A stretch of 64,000 nt of DNA from Natronospira proteinivora. GTDB taxonomy: Bacteria > Pseudomonadota > Gammaproteobacteria > Natronospirales > Natronospiraceae. A program made the translations under genes and the position numbers. Location: assembly GCF_024170465.1 (NCBI RefSeq), contig NZ_JALJYF010000001.1:310001-374000 (forward strand). The letters run 5' to 3'. Of this stretch, positions 17,234-27,014 are shown one piece after another (position 1 is the first letter of the stretch; each line of letters begins with the position of its first letter). Below the pieces are notes generated by a model, which worked only from the letters and a program-made list of their open reading frames with translations, was not told the origin of the DNA and did no database searches.

Positions 17234-19087
17234 ATGAGCACAGGTTCTGAGCGTCCCGGCTTGATGCGACGCATTGGTCGGGGCATGGATACGACCCGAC
17301 GCGTGATCGTCAACCTGGTTTTCTTCCTGGTTCTGCTATTCGTCCTGGTATTGCTTTTTTCGCCCGAGGATCGGCCCGAGGTTGAGGACGGCGTGGCCAT
17401 GGTGGTCAATCCCCAGGGATTCCTGGTGGAACAGAAGACCGGCACCCTCCTGGAGCGCGCGCTCGATCGGGCTCTGGGGCGGGAAATTCCGGAAACCCTG
17501 GTCCGGGATGTGGTTCGCAGTATCGACTTGGCGACGGAAGATGACCGTGTTGATGCGCTGGTACTGGACCTGGGCGATCTTTACGGTGGCGGTCTGAGTA
17601 AGCTTCAGACCATCGCCGAGGCCATCGACCGCTTCCGCGATACGGGCAAGCCCATCTACGCCCTGGGTGATTCCTACTCCCAGCCCCAGTATTTCCTGGC
17701 CTCTCAGGCGGATGAGATCCTGATGCACCCGGGGGGGATGGTGATGCTGACCGGGTTTGAGACCTATCGGAACTACTACGCCGGTACCATTGATTTGCTG
17801 GATGCGGAATGGAATGTCTTCCGGGTGGGCGAGTACAAATCCTTCGTCGAACCGTATACCCGGGACGATATGTCCGAGGAAGACCGTGAAGCCCGCTTGG
17901 CCTACATGAATAGTCTCTGGGACGGCTGGCTGGCGGATGTGAGCGAGCGGCGGGGCATGGGGCCGGATGATATCCAGTCCTATATCAACGACATTCCCGA
18001 TAATCTGGAAGCCCGGGATGGGGATTTCTCCGCGCTGAGCCTGGAGCTTGGGCTGGTGGATCAGCTTATGCCCCGTGATCGCATGCGTGACCGGGTGATC
18101 GAACAGGTGGGTGAAGATCCGGAGTCGGGTAGTTTCCGGCAGATATCCATGAGCCAGTATCTGGAAGCCAAGCCAAAGCGCAAGCACCGGGAGCGTGGCG
18201 GTCGCATCGCCGTGGTACCCGCGGTGGGTCCGATCATGGATGGGGTTCATCCGCCCGGCACCGTGGGGGGGGATTCCACGGCTGCCTTGATCCGGGAAGT
18301 CCGGCGGGACGATGCGGTGGAAGCCGTGGTCCTGCTGGTGGACAGCCCCGGTGGCTCAGCCTTCGCGTCGGATGTGATCCTGCGCGAGCTGGAGCTGGTG
18401 CAGGAGGTCGGCAAGCCGGTGGTGGTGTCCATGGGGAGCGTGGCCGCTTCCGGTGGTTATTGGATCGCCATGGCGGCCGACGAGATCTGGGCCCATCCCA
18501 CCACCATTACCGGCTCCATCGGCATTCTGGCCATGTTCCCCACCTTCGAGGAAACCTTGAGGAAAGTGGGGATCACCACGGATGGGGTGGGCACCACGGA
18601 TCTGTCCGGTGCCTTCCGCCCGGATCGCGCTCTGAATCCGGACGTGGCCCGGGCCCTGGAGCTTTCCATTGAGCATGGCTACGAAGAATTCATCAGCAAG
18701 GTGGCCGATCATCGGGATATGTCCCGATCGGAAGTGGATGCCGTGGCCCGGGGGCGGGTCTGGAGCGGGGTCGATGCCCATCGGGCCGGCCTGGTGGATC
18801 AACTGGGGGGCTTGGAGCAGGCCATCGAGAGTGCGGCTCGGCTGGCGGATTTGGAAGAGTGGCATATCCGTTATCAGGAGCATGAACCCAGTTGGCAGGA
18901 GAAGCTGATTGCGGACCTACTGGGTGGGGCCAGTGCCCAGCTGCCCAGCGCCTTGGAGCGCCGGGTGCATCAGGCCCCCCACCGCCAGCTGCTGCAGTCC
19001 CTGCAGGATGACTTGGAGCAGCTGGACAGCTTCAACGATCCCAATCACCTCTATTACTACTGCCATGCCTGTGTGATAGAAGACTGA
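17234..19087 (+). CDS. sppA: Signal peptide peptidase SppA, 67K type
   Basis: SppA is an inner-membrane serine protease that degrades cleaved signal peptides. The 617-residue protein has one N-terminal membrane helix (about 28-48) and two tandem ClpP-like domains. The catalytic lysine is in the first domain (K202 in GEYKSF) and the nucleophile in the second (S406 in SVAASGGYW), the arrangement of the long E. coli-type enzyme. The start at 17234 is preferred over 17219 because GGAG (17221-17224) is correctly spaced from it. It is a single-gene unit with a terminator. The C-terminal tail (YYYCHACVIED) is unusual in having two cysteines. Confidence 0.93.
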   Translation: MSTGSERPGLMRRIGRGMDTTRRVIVNLVFFLVLLFVLVLLFSPEDRPEVEDGVAMVVNPQGFLVEQKTGTLLERALDRALGREIPETLVRDVVRSIDLATEDDRVDALVLDLGDLYGGGLSKLQTIAEAIDRFRDTGKPIYALGDSYSQPQYFLASQADEILMHPGGMVMLTGFETYRNYYAGTIDLLDAEWNVFRVGEYKSFVEPYTRDDMSEEDREARLAYMNSLWDGWLADVSERRGMGPDDIQSYINDIPDNLEARDGDFSALSLELGLVDQLMPRDRMRDRVIEQVGEDPESGSFRQISMSQYLEAKPKRKHRERGGRIAVVPAVGPIMDGVHPPGTVGGDSTAALIREVRRDDAVEAVVLLVDSPGGSAFASDVILRELELVQEVGKPVVVSMGSVAASGGYWIAMAADEIWAHPTTITGSIGILAMFPTFEETLRKVGITTDGVGTTDLSGAFRPDRALNPDVARALELSIEHGYEEFISKVADHRDMSRSEVDAVARGRVWSGVDAHRAGLVDQLGGLEQAIESAARLADLEEWHIRYQEHEPSWQEKLIADLLGGASAQLPSALERRVHQAPHRQLLQSLQDDLEQLDSFNDPNHLYYYCHACVIED

Positions 19088-19110
19088 TTGCTGTCGTAGC
19101 AAGCCTTAAA

Positions 19111-19140
19111 AAGCCCCGGTTTCCACCGGGGCTTTTTTTT
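19111..19140 (+). terminator. Intrinsic terminator after sppA
   Basis: AAGCCCCGGT pairs with ACCGGGGCTT around a short loop, followed by a long T-run. Confidence 0.92.
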
Positions 19141-19228
19141 GGGGTCTTCGTGATTTCCCCCGGAATTCCATGAGGAACGCTTCATAGGGGGCGTGGTCGT
19201 TCTTGCTGGAGGAGCGCTTGAACAGGGT

Positions 19229-20509
19229 CTAGCCCAGCCCCATCTCCTCAAGTGCGCTGCGTGCCTGGCGGCCGGCTTCGGAGTCGGATTGGGCGGCGGT
19301 TTGGTAATGCTGGATGGCCGCTTCCCGGTTGCCGGCTCGGCGCTCGATATGGCCCAGGTGAAGATGGGCCGGGGCGGTGGGGAGCAGATCGATGCTGCGC
19401 TTCAGTGCCTGTCGGGCCTCGTCATCCTCGCCTTTGGATTCCCGCAGCATGCCGATCATCAGGTGATGCTGGAAATAGCCATCCTCCAGATTGGCGGCTT
19501 GACGATAATGGGTCAGGGCTTCTTCCTCGTTGCCCCGGCTTCGGTAAATATCACCCATCAGGCCTCTGAAGCGGGCTTCTTCAGGGACCTGGGACTGGGC
19601 CTTGCGGGCCAGGGCCATCGCCTCGTCGGGCTTGTCGGCCTGCAGCTTTTCCCGGGCTTGCTGCGCCAGCTCGTAGGCCGGGGCATGGGTCCGCAGGGTT
19701 TTCATGGCCTGTTCAAAGCGATCTCGATGCCATTCCCCCTCCCGGCCCAGGCGTTCAGCGGTCTCCTGATTGGCCCGGACTCGTTCCTGGGAAGGCGGAT
19801 GGCTGGCGAACATGCCCTCCAGCCAGTTTTCTCGACGGCCCTCTGAAAGCGCCATGAAGCGCTCCATGAGCTTGACCGAGCCGTCCGGGTGATAGCCGGC
19901 CGCGTGCATGTAGCGGGTGCCATAGAGATCCGCCTCCAGCTCGGCGCTGCGGCTGTATCGTTGCCCAATGAGGCCGGCCCCCAGGGCGGCTGAGCCCACG
20001 ATGGCACCGGCGTAGCGGCTATCCGAGCTGGCTGCGGCCACCGCCAGAACACCGGCCTGCAAGACCAGTTGCCGTTCCATTTGCTGGGCACTGTGCCGGG
20101 CCGCCGAATGTACGATTTCATGGCCCAGCACGGCGGCCAGTTCCGCTTCGCTTTCGAATTCCATCAGCAAGCCCCGATTGATGGCAATTTTTCCGCCGGG
20201 CAGGGCCCAGGCATTGGGGACATCGCTGTGAATTACCACGAACTCATAGGGCAGGTCGGGGCGGTCGCTTTCCCTCGCCACCCGCTGGCCCACTTCGTTG
20301 ACGTAGTCGCTGAGGGCCGGGTCCACTTGATAGTCGCCGCCCTGCATCTGGCGTAGGGGCGCGTAGTTTTGCTCCCCCATGGCGATTTCCTGGCTTTCGG
20401 ACACCAGGCGGAACTCGCGTTCGCCGGTAACGGGATTGACGGCGCAGGCGGACAGCAGCCCCAGGAGGAGGGCAAGACCAATAAGACGGAGATGCGGGGC
20501 AATGGCCAT
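19229..20509 (-). CDS. M48 family metalloprotease lipoprotein with TPR tail (BepA/YfgC-like)
   Basis: This protein of 426 residues has a lipoprotein signal peptide with lipobox LSAC (C22), so it should be anchored in the outer membrane. The M48 protease domain carries the zinc site H130-E-I-V-H134 and a downstream SAELEAD motif that supplies the third ligand. The C-terminal third (about 280-426) is TPR-like. This is the layout of BepA, which cleaves misassembled LptD and helps BAM. A good ribosome binding site GGAGG lies before the ATG. It lies just downstream of tdh on the same strand (44-base gap). Confidence 0.88.
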   Translation of the reverse strand: MAIAPHLRLIGLALLLGLLSACAVNPVTGEREFRLVSESQEIAMGEQNYAPLRQMQGGDYQVDPALSDYVNEVGQRVARESDRPDLPYEFVVIHSDVPNAWALPGGKIAINRGLLMEFESEAELAAVLGHEIVHSAARHSAQQMERQLVLQAGVLAVAAASSDSRYAGAIVGSAALGAGLIGQRYSRSAELEADLYGTRYMHAAGYHPDGSVKLMERFMALSEGRRENWLEGMFASHPPSQERVRANQETAERLGREGEWHRDRFEQAMKTLRTHAPAYELAQQAREKLQADKPDEAMALARKAQSQVPEEARFRGLMGDIYRSRGNEEEALTHYRQAANLEDGYFQHHLMIGMLRESKGEDDEARQALKRSIDLLPTAPAHLHLGHIERRAGNREAAIQHYQTAAQSDSEAGRQARSALEEMGLG

Positions 20510-20553
20510 GGTGATCCTCCTGGGGTGTTGATCACTTCACTATTGGTGAAATA

Positions 20554-21579
20554 TCAGGACCAATCAAGCACCACTTTGCCGGATTGCCCAGAGCGCATGA
20601 TATCGAAGCCCTTCTGGAATTCATCTGCCCCCAATTCATGGGTGAGAACGGGGGAAATATCCAGTCCCGAGTCCAGCATGGCCAGCATCTTGTACCAGGT
20701 CTCGAACATCTCCCGGCCGTACACGCCCTTGAGAAACAGGCCCTTGAAGATCACTTCATTCCAGTCGATGGCAGTGTCGGAGGGCGGGATACCCAGAAGA
20801 GCGACGCGCCCGCCATTGGTCATGCTGCTGATCAACTGGCGAAAGGCCGGTCCGGCGCCGGACATTTCCATGCCCACATCGAAGCCTTCCACCATGCCCA
20901 GCTCGTCCATGACCTGCTTGAGGTTCTGGTTCTGAACATTGACCGTGCGGGTGGCCCCCATCTGGCGGGCCAGGTCCAGGCGGTAATCATTCATGTCCGT
21001 GACCACCACATTGCGGGCACCGGCATGCTTGGCGATACCCGCGCCCATCATGCCGATGGGGCCGGCCCCGGTGATGAGCACATCCTCACCCACCAGGTCA
21101 AAGGACAGGGCGGTATGAGTGGCATTGCCGAAGGGATCCAGGAAGGCGGCGATCTCATCCGACAGGGAATCCGGCAGGGGATAGGCGTTTTCCGCCGGGA
21201 TCACCAGGTACTCGGCGAAGCAGCCCGGGCGATTGACACCCACGCCCACGGTGTTGGGGCAGAGGTGGCGCCGCCCGGCCCGGCAGTTGCGGCAGACCCC
21301 GCAGGTAATATGCCCTTCGCCGGAGACCCGCTGGCCCTTTTTATAGCCCTTGACCTCCGAGCCCATGTCCACCACCACGCCGGAGAACTCATGGCCCACG
21401 GTCATGGGAACCGGGATGGTCTTCTGCGCCCATTCATCCCAGTTGTAGATGTGGATATCGGTGCCGCAGATGGCGGTTTTCTTGACCTGGATAAGCAGAT
21501 CGTTGGGGCCGGGTTCCGGCTCCGCCACGTCCTGCATCCAGATCCCTTCTTCCGCATGTTTCTTCACGAGCGCGCGCAT
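20554..21579 (-). CDS. tdh: L-threonine 3-dehydrogenase
   Basis: Tdh is a zinc-dependent NAD enzyme oxidising threonine to 2-amino-3-ketobutyrate, which Kbl then splits. The 341-residue length equals that of E. coli Tdh. The catalytic zinc cysteine is C38 (AICGTDIH), with GHEFSG following. A structural four-Cys cluster ([15 protein letters not shown]) and the Rossmann GAGPIGMMG are present. The ATG at 21579 ([12 protein letters not shown]) is the conserved start; an in-frame extension of 13 residues is not. It is downstream of kbl on the same strand, with a palindromic repeat between them. Confidence 0.96.
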   Translation of the reverse strand: MRALVKKHAEEGIWMQDVAEPEPGPNDLLIQVKKTAICGTDIHIYNWDEWAQKTIPVPMTVGHEFSGVVVDMGSEVKGYKKGQRVSGEGHITCGVCRNCRAGRRHLCPNTVGVGVNRPGCFAEYLVIPAENAYPLPDSLSDEIAAFLDPFGNATHTALSFDLVGEDVLITGAGPIGMMGAGIAKHAGARNVVVTDMNDYRLDLARQMGATRTVNVQNQNLKQVMDELGMVEGFDVGMEMSGAGPAFRQLISSMTNGGRVALLGIPPSDTAIDWNEVIFKGLFLKGVYGREMFETWYKMLAMLDSGLDISPVLTHELGADEFQKGFDIMRSGQSGKVVLDWS

Positions 21580-21647
21580 AAGCACCCCTTGATGATTGAT
21601 TTGAATTCCTGGAACCATCGACGATGCCGATTTGCCGAGAGCCCCTC

Positions 21648-21728
21648 CGTAGGAGCGGATTCATCCGCGATGGCGTTCGGATGCCACCGCGGCGCTCTAC
21701 GCCAATCGCGGATGAATCCGCTCCTACG
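21648..21728. repeat. REP-like palindromic element, copy 1 (kbl-tdh gap)
   Basis: Arms of 24 bases (21648-21671 and 21705-21728) are perfect reverse complements; each carries the core GTAGGAGCGGATTCATCC. A near-identical element is at 25385-25465. Such extragenic palindromes are usually spread by RAYT transposases and can stabilise upstream mRNA. Here it would fold in the kbl-tdh transcript. Confidence 0.9.
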
Positions 21729-21761
21729 GGGCCAACTCGGTGATTCCCCTGTTTTTCCCGC

Positions 21762-22958
<1,197 letters not shown>

Positions 22959-23060
22959 GCTCTGCCTCCAAAACGGTGGGAAAGCCTCAGATTATAACAG
23001 TTTGGCCCGTGGCCCCGCCGGAATACCCATTCACGACCGCGGTCATGTTTGCAAAATTAA

Positions 23061-23091
23061 TTGTAAGTTAGTTGCATCGTTATTGTATAAT
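23061..23091 (+). promoter_or_regulatory. Candidate promoter of the DUF1295 unit
   Basis: A perfect TATAAT lies at 23086-23091 in an A/T-rich patch. The best -35 is TTGTAA at 23061 with a long 19-base spacer. The start would be near 23098, before a small open frame at 23129. Confidence 0.45.
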
Positions 23092-23128
23092 TTAATGTCA
23101 CAAGACAGCGACAGAGAGTCAGTGGCGC

Positions 23129-23263
23129 ATGTTCTTCATGGCCAGCGAAGAGTTTTTTGCTTTCCGCAACAGCGAGGAATGGTGGGTCTCCCATTATCTT
23201 TTTGAAAAGCCAGCGGTCTATTTTTCCAGGCCAATGAGGAGCAATTCATGTTCGAAAACCTGA
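23129..23263 (+). CDS. Possible small protein upstream of the DUF1295 gene
   Basis: An ATG at 23129 (and a second at 23138) opens a 44-codon frame that ends at TGA 23261-23263, overlapping the DUF1295 start by 16 bases. The product (MFFMASEEFFAFRNSEEWWV and onward, ending SNSCSKT) is rich in aromatic and acidic residues and does not look like a random translation. The predicted transcription start is about 30 bases upstream, but no strong ribosome binding site is visible. It could be a real short protein, a leader peptide coupled to the next gene, or chance. Confidence 0.35.
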   Translation: MFFMASEEFFAFRNSEEWWVSHYLFEKPAVYFSRPMRSNSCSKT

Positions 23264-24045
23264 TAACGGCTGCCTTGGCCGGCCTGGGCGTGGCCATTGG
23301 CCTGATGGTTTTCGTTTGGTTGATTAGTCTGTTCTGTCGGGATGCCAGTCTGGTGGATCGCTATTGGGGGCTGGGTTTCGTGGTCTTGGCTTGGTTCTGG
23401 TGGCTGACGGGCGCCCGAGACGAGTTGGCTTTGATCCCGGTCGGCTTGGTCACCCTGTGGGGCTTGCGCCTGAGCCTGTATTTGACCTGGAGAAACTGGG
23501 GTCATGGCGAGGACTATCGTTACCGGGAAATGCGGGACAAGCACCAGGGCCATTTCTGGTGGGTCAGCTTGTTTACGGTGTTTCTGCTTCAGGGGGTGAT
23601 CATGTGGGTGGTGGCCATGCCGCTACTCGTGATCGGTCAGGTGCTGCCCGAGCTGAGCGGGCCGTTCGTGGCCCTGTTCTGTCTTGGGGGCCTATTTTGG
23701 CTCACCGGTTTTGTCTTCGAATCCCTGGGCGATTGGCAGCTGGCCCGGTTCAAGGCGGATTCGGACAACCAGGGACGGGTCATGGACCGGGGCCTATGGC
23801 GCTATACCCGCCATCCCAACTATTTCGGTGATGTCTGTGTCTGGTGGGGCTATTGGCTGATGAGTCTGCCGGCGGGTGGTTGGTGGACGGCCTTCGGTCC
23901 GGCCCTGATGACTTTCGCCATTATCCGTTTTTCCGGCGTCAGCCTGCTGGAGAAAAGCCTTAAAGATAAAAAGCCGGAATACGTTGACTATGTCCGCCGC
24001 ACCAATGCCCTGATTCCGGGTCCGCCTCGGCCCCGTGGAAGTTAA
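23248..24045 (+). CDS. DUF1295 family membrane protein (steroid 5-alpha-reductase-like)
   Basis: The protein has 265 residues and six or seven hydrophobic helices. Family motifs are DRYWGLGFV near the start, LRLSLYLTWRNWGHGEDYRY in the first third, and the C-terminal RHPNYFGDVCVWWGYWLM signature with a late LLEKSLKDKKPEYVDYVRRT. The C-terminal half resembles isoprenylcysteine methyltransferase and steroid-reductase domains that use NADPH or S-adenosylmethionine on lipids. The substrate is unknown. The ribosome binding site TGAGGAG is good. Confidence 0.85.
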   Translation: MFENLITAALAGLGVAIGLMVFVWLISLFCRDASLVDRYWGLGFVVLAWFWWLTGARDELALIPVGLVTLWGLRLSLYLTWRNWGHGEDYRYREMRDKHQGHFWWVSLFTVFLLQGVIMWVVAMPLLVIGQVLPELSGPFVALFCLGGLFWLTGFVFESLGDWQLARFKADSDNQGRVMDRGLWRYTRHPNYFGDVCVWWGYWLMSLPAGGWWTAFGPALMTFAIIRFSGVSLLEKSLKDKKPEYVDYVRRTNALIPGPPRPRGS

Positions 24046-24134
24046 TGATGCGATGAGCGAAGACACCAGCGAACCCCGCTTCCGCGAACGTATTTTGGGG
24101 CGGCGTTAGGGGCTTGAATTGGTATAAAAGCAGT

Positions 24135-24390
24135 GACACGAAGGACACGAAGGAATGATTAATGCGCGAAAAGGGTTGGGGATTTGGAAAGGGCCGGGCA
24201 AGGCCTAACCCCAGCATTGCTCCGTGATCTCCGTGGCCCTCCGTGTCCTCCGTGTTCCTTTTATAGATTGGAAATTTAACACGGAGCTCACGGAGAACCA
24301 CGGAGGACACGGAGAGGAAAAAGCGCAAGCGCCTCCCACCGAATACCCCCTTCGTGCCCTTCTGCTTTTCTTCGTGTCCTTCGTGTTCGC
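24135..24390. repeat. Nested inverted-repeat cluster in the DUF1295-hslR gap
   Basis: The 406-base gap holds no gene. An outer pair, GACACGAAGGACACGAAGGA (24135-24154) and the reverse-complement-like CTTCGTGTCCTTCGTGTTC stretch (about 24370-24388), encloses an inner pair. The inner arms are a tandem CTCCGTG series (about 24219-24258) and its complement, a tandem CACGGAG series (about 24280-24315). The arms are themselves built of short direct repeats. The pattern resembles dispersed palindromes seen in many environmental genomes. Frames called here encode only translations of the repeat. Confidence 0.8.
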
Positions 24391-24451
24391 CTTTACCAAG
24401 CTGATACCGCCCCCAATGCCCTCAACCGCCCAGGCTTGCTAGAATGACCCC

Positions 24452-24832
24452 ATGAGTGATGTTCGGATCGACAAGTGGTTGTGGGCGGCACGGTTTTTCA
24501 AGACCCGGGCCATGGCCCAGAAGGCGGTGGCCGGGGGCAAGGTGCATGTGAACGGGCATCGGGTGAAGCCGTCCCATGGGCTTAAGCAGGGCGATGAGGT
24601 CCGGGTCACCAAGGGCCCGGTGCAGTTCGATATCGTGGTCCAGAGCCTGTCGGAAAAGCGGGGCCCGGCCAAGGTGGCCGAAGGCCTCTACGAGGAAACC
24701 GAGGCCAGTATCGAAGCACGCCGCAAGCAGGCCGAGATTCGCAAGATGGAACGCCTGGCCCGGCCCATTCCGGAACGGCGCCCGGACAAGAAAGAGCGCC
24801 GCCAGCTTCGCAAGATGACCGGCAAGACCTGA
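24452..24832 (+). CDS. hslR: Heat shock protein 15 (S4 domain RNA-binding protein)
   Basis: Hsp15 binds stalled 50S subunits that carry peptidyl-tRNA and helps recycle them. The 126-residue protein begins with an S4 domain (MSDVRIDKWLWAARFFKTRA, then VHVNGHRVKPSHGLKQGD) and has a basic C-terminal tail with many lysines and arginines. It ends 91 bases before a Nudix gene. No sigma32 promoter was recognised upstream, where the repeat cluster lies. Confidence 0.93.
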   Translation: MSDVRIDKWLWAARFFKTRAMAQKAVAGGKVHVNGHRVKPSHGLKQGDEVRVTKGPVQFDIVVQSLSEKRGPAKVAEGLYEETEASIEARRKQAEIRKMERLARPIPERRPDKKERRQLRKMTGKT

Positions 24833-24923
24833 TCCTTCGGACCTGAAGGGCGGGGCGGTTTTACGCGATCCGCGGCCCAATCCTGTTATCCTCCCAGCAA
24901 CATCTTTGTTAACGGGAGTCTCC

Positions 24924-25379
24924 ATGCCTCGACCCGAAACCCCTTTGCTGACCGTGGACGTGGTCATTGAAAAGCCTGATACGGGCGATGGGCGGATTGT
25001 GCTCATTGAGCGCCATCACGAGCCTTTGGGCTGGGCCTTGCCGGGGGGCTTTGTGGATGTGGGCGAGACGGTGGAGCGGGCCGCCATGCGGGAGGTCTGG
25101 GAAGAGACCGGCCTGGATGTGCGCCTGGTGACACTCCTGGGTGTCTATTCTGACCCCCGCCGGGATCCCCGGGGGCACAATGTCTCGGTGACCTATGTGG
25201 GCCGGGCGGTTGGTACGCCCCGAGCCGGCGATGATGCCAAGGCCATCCAACTGGCCGACCCGGCCCACCCGCCGCCCCTGGCTTTCGATCACGGCCTGAT
25301 CCTTCATGATTACCTGCGTTGGCGGGACAAGGGCGAGTGCGCCCCCGTCCGCCCCCTGCCCATTCCCAACAACAGCTGA
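24924..25379 (+). CDS. Nudix hydrolase
   Basis: This 151-residue protein has a complete Nudix box, GGFVDVGETVERAAMREVWEETGL, which in family terms binds the metal and hydrolyses a nucleoside diphosphate-linked substrate. The ATG at 24924 follows GGGAG. The N-terminal LLTVDVVIE strand and the DPRRDPRGHNVSVTY region resemble ADP-ribose pyrophosphatase-type or 8-oxo-dGTPase-type members; the substrate cannot be assigned. A REP-like palindrome follows it. Confidence 0.9.
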   Translation: MPRPETPLLTVDVVIEKPDTGDGRIVLIERHHEPLGWALPGGFVDVGETVERAAMREVWEETGLDVRLVTLLGVYSDPRRDPRGHNVSVTYVGRAVGTPRAGDDAKAIQLADPAHPPPLAFDHGLILHDYLRWRDKGECAPVRPLPIPNNS

Positions 25380-25384
25380 AGACC

Positions 25385-25465
25385 CGTAGGAGCGGATTTA
25401 TCCGCGATTGCTTCCGGCGGTTACCGTGCCGCGCTATGGTAATCGCGGATGAATCCGCTCCTACG
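25385..25465. repeat. REP-like palindromic element, copy 2 (Nudix-icd gap)
   Basis: Arms at 25385-25408 and 25442-25465 have the same 24-base sequence as copy 1 (21648-21728), with one change in the left arm. The central part differs between copies, while arm length and arm spacing (33 bases) are the same. Confidence 0.9.
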
Positions 25466-25513
25466 GCAGATCGGTGTACACGATAGCCTCGGGAAATAGC
25501 CGGCGAATTTCGG

Positions 25514-25554
25514 TATAATGACTGTTTTTCGCCCCCGGCGCTCGGCTCGGGGGC
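25514..25554 (+). promoter_or_regulatory. icd -10 element and leader hairpin
   Basis: TATAAT at 25514-25519 has no good -35 element. It is followed in the leader by a GC hairpin, GCCCCCG (25531-25537) with CGGGGGC (25548-25554). icd starts 35 bases later with AAGGAG as ribosome binding site. Confidence 0.45.
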
Positions 25555-25588
25555 GGTTTCGTATTGGAAAATCCTCAAGGAGTGCCCC

Positions 25589-26833
<1,245 letters not shown>

Positions 26834-26874
26834 TCAACACGTTGATTGCTTAACATCGCTGATTTACGTGATTA

Positions 26875-26915
26875 AAGGCCTGCTTTCCTTGTTATTGGAA
26901 GCGGGCCTTTTTTTG
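26875..26915 (+). terminator. Intrinsic terminator after icd
   Basis: AAGGCCTGCTTTCC pairs, with two G-T pairs, with GGAAGCGGGCCTT, followed by seven T. Confidence 0.85.
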
Positions 26916-27014
26916 GGCTGGGTGATTCAGGTATTGATGGGTCTATCCGGTATTTCCTTACTTTCCGCCTTCATGCAAAAATCCGCATGCCAATGGTCAT
27001 ATCCAAAAAACGGC

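Noticed and set aside
19193-19846. 217-codon plus-strand frame over the M48 protease gene
   Set aside because: Antisense shadow of a gene with clear lipobox, HExxH and TPR features.
24205-24442. Open frames on both strands in the DUF1295-hslR gap
   Set aside because: They translate only the CACGGAG and CACGAAGG repeats; the peptide pattern is the repeat itself.
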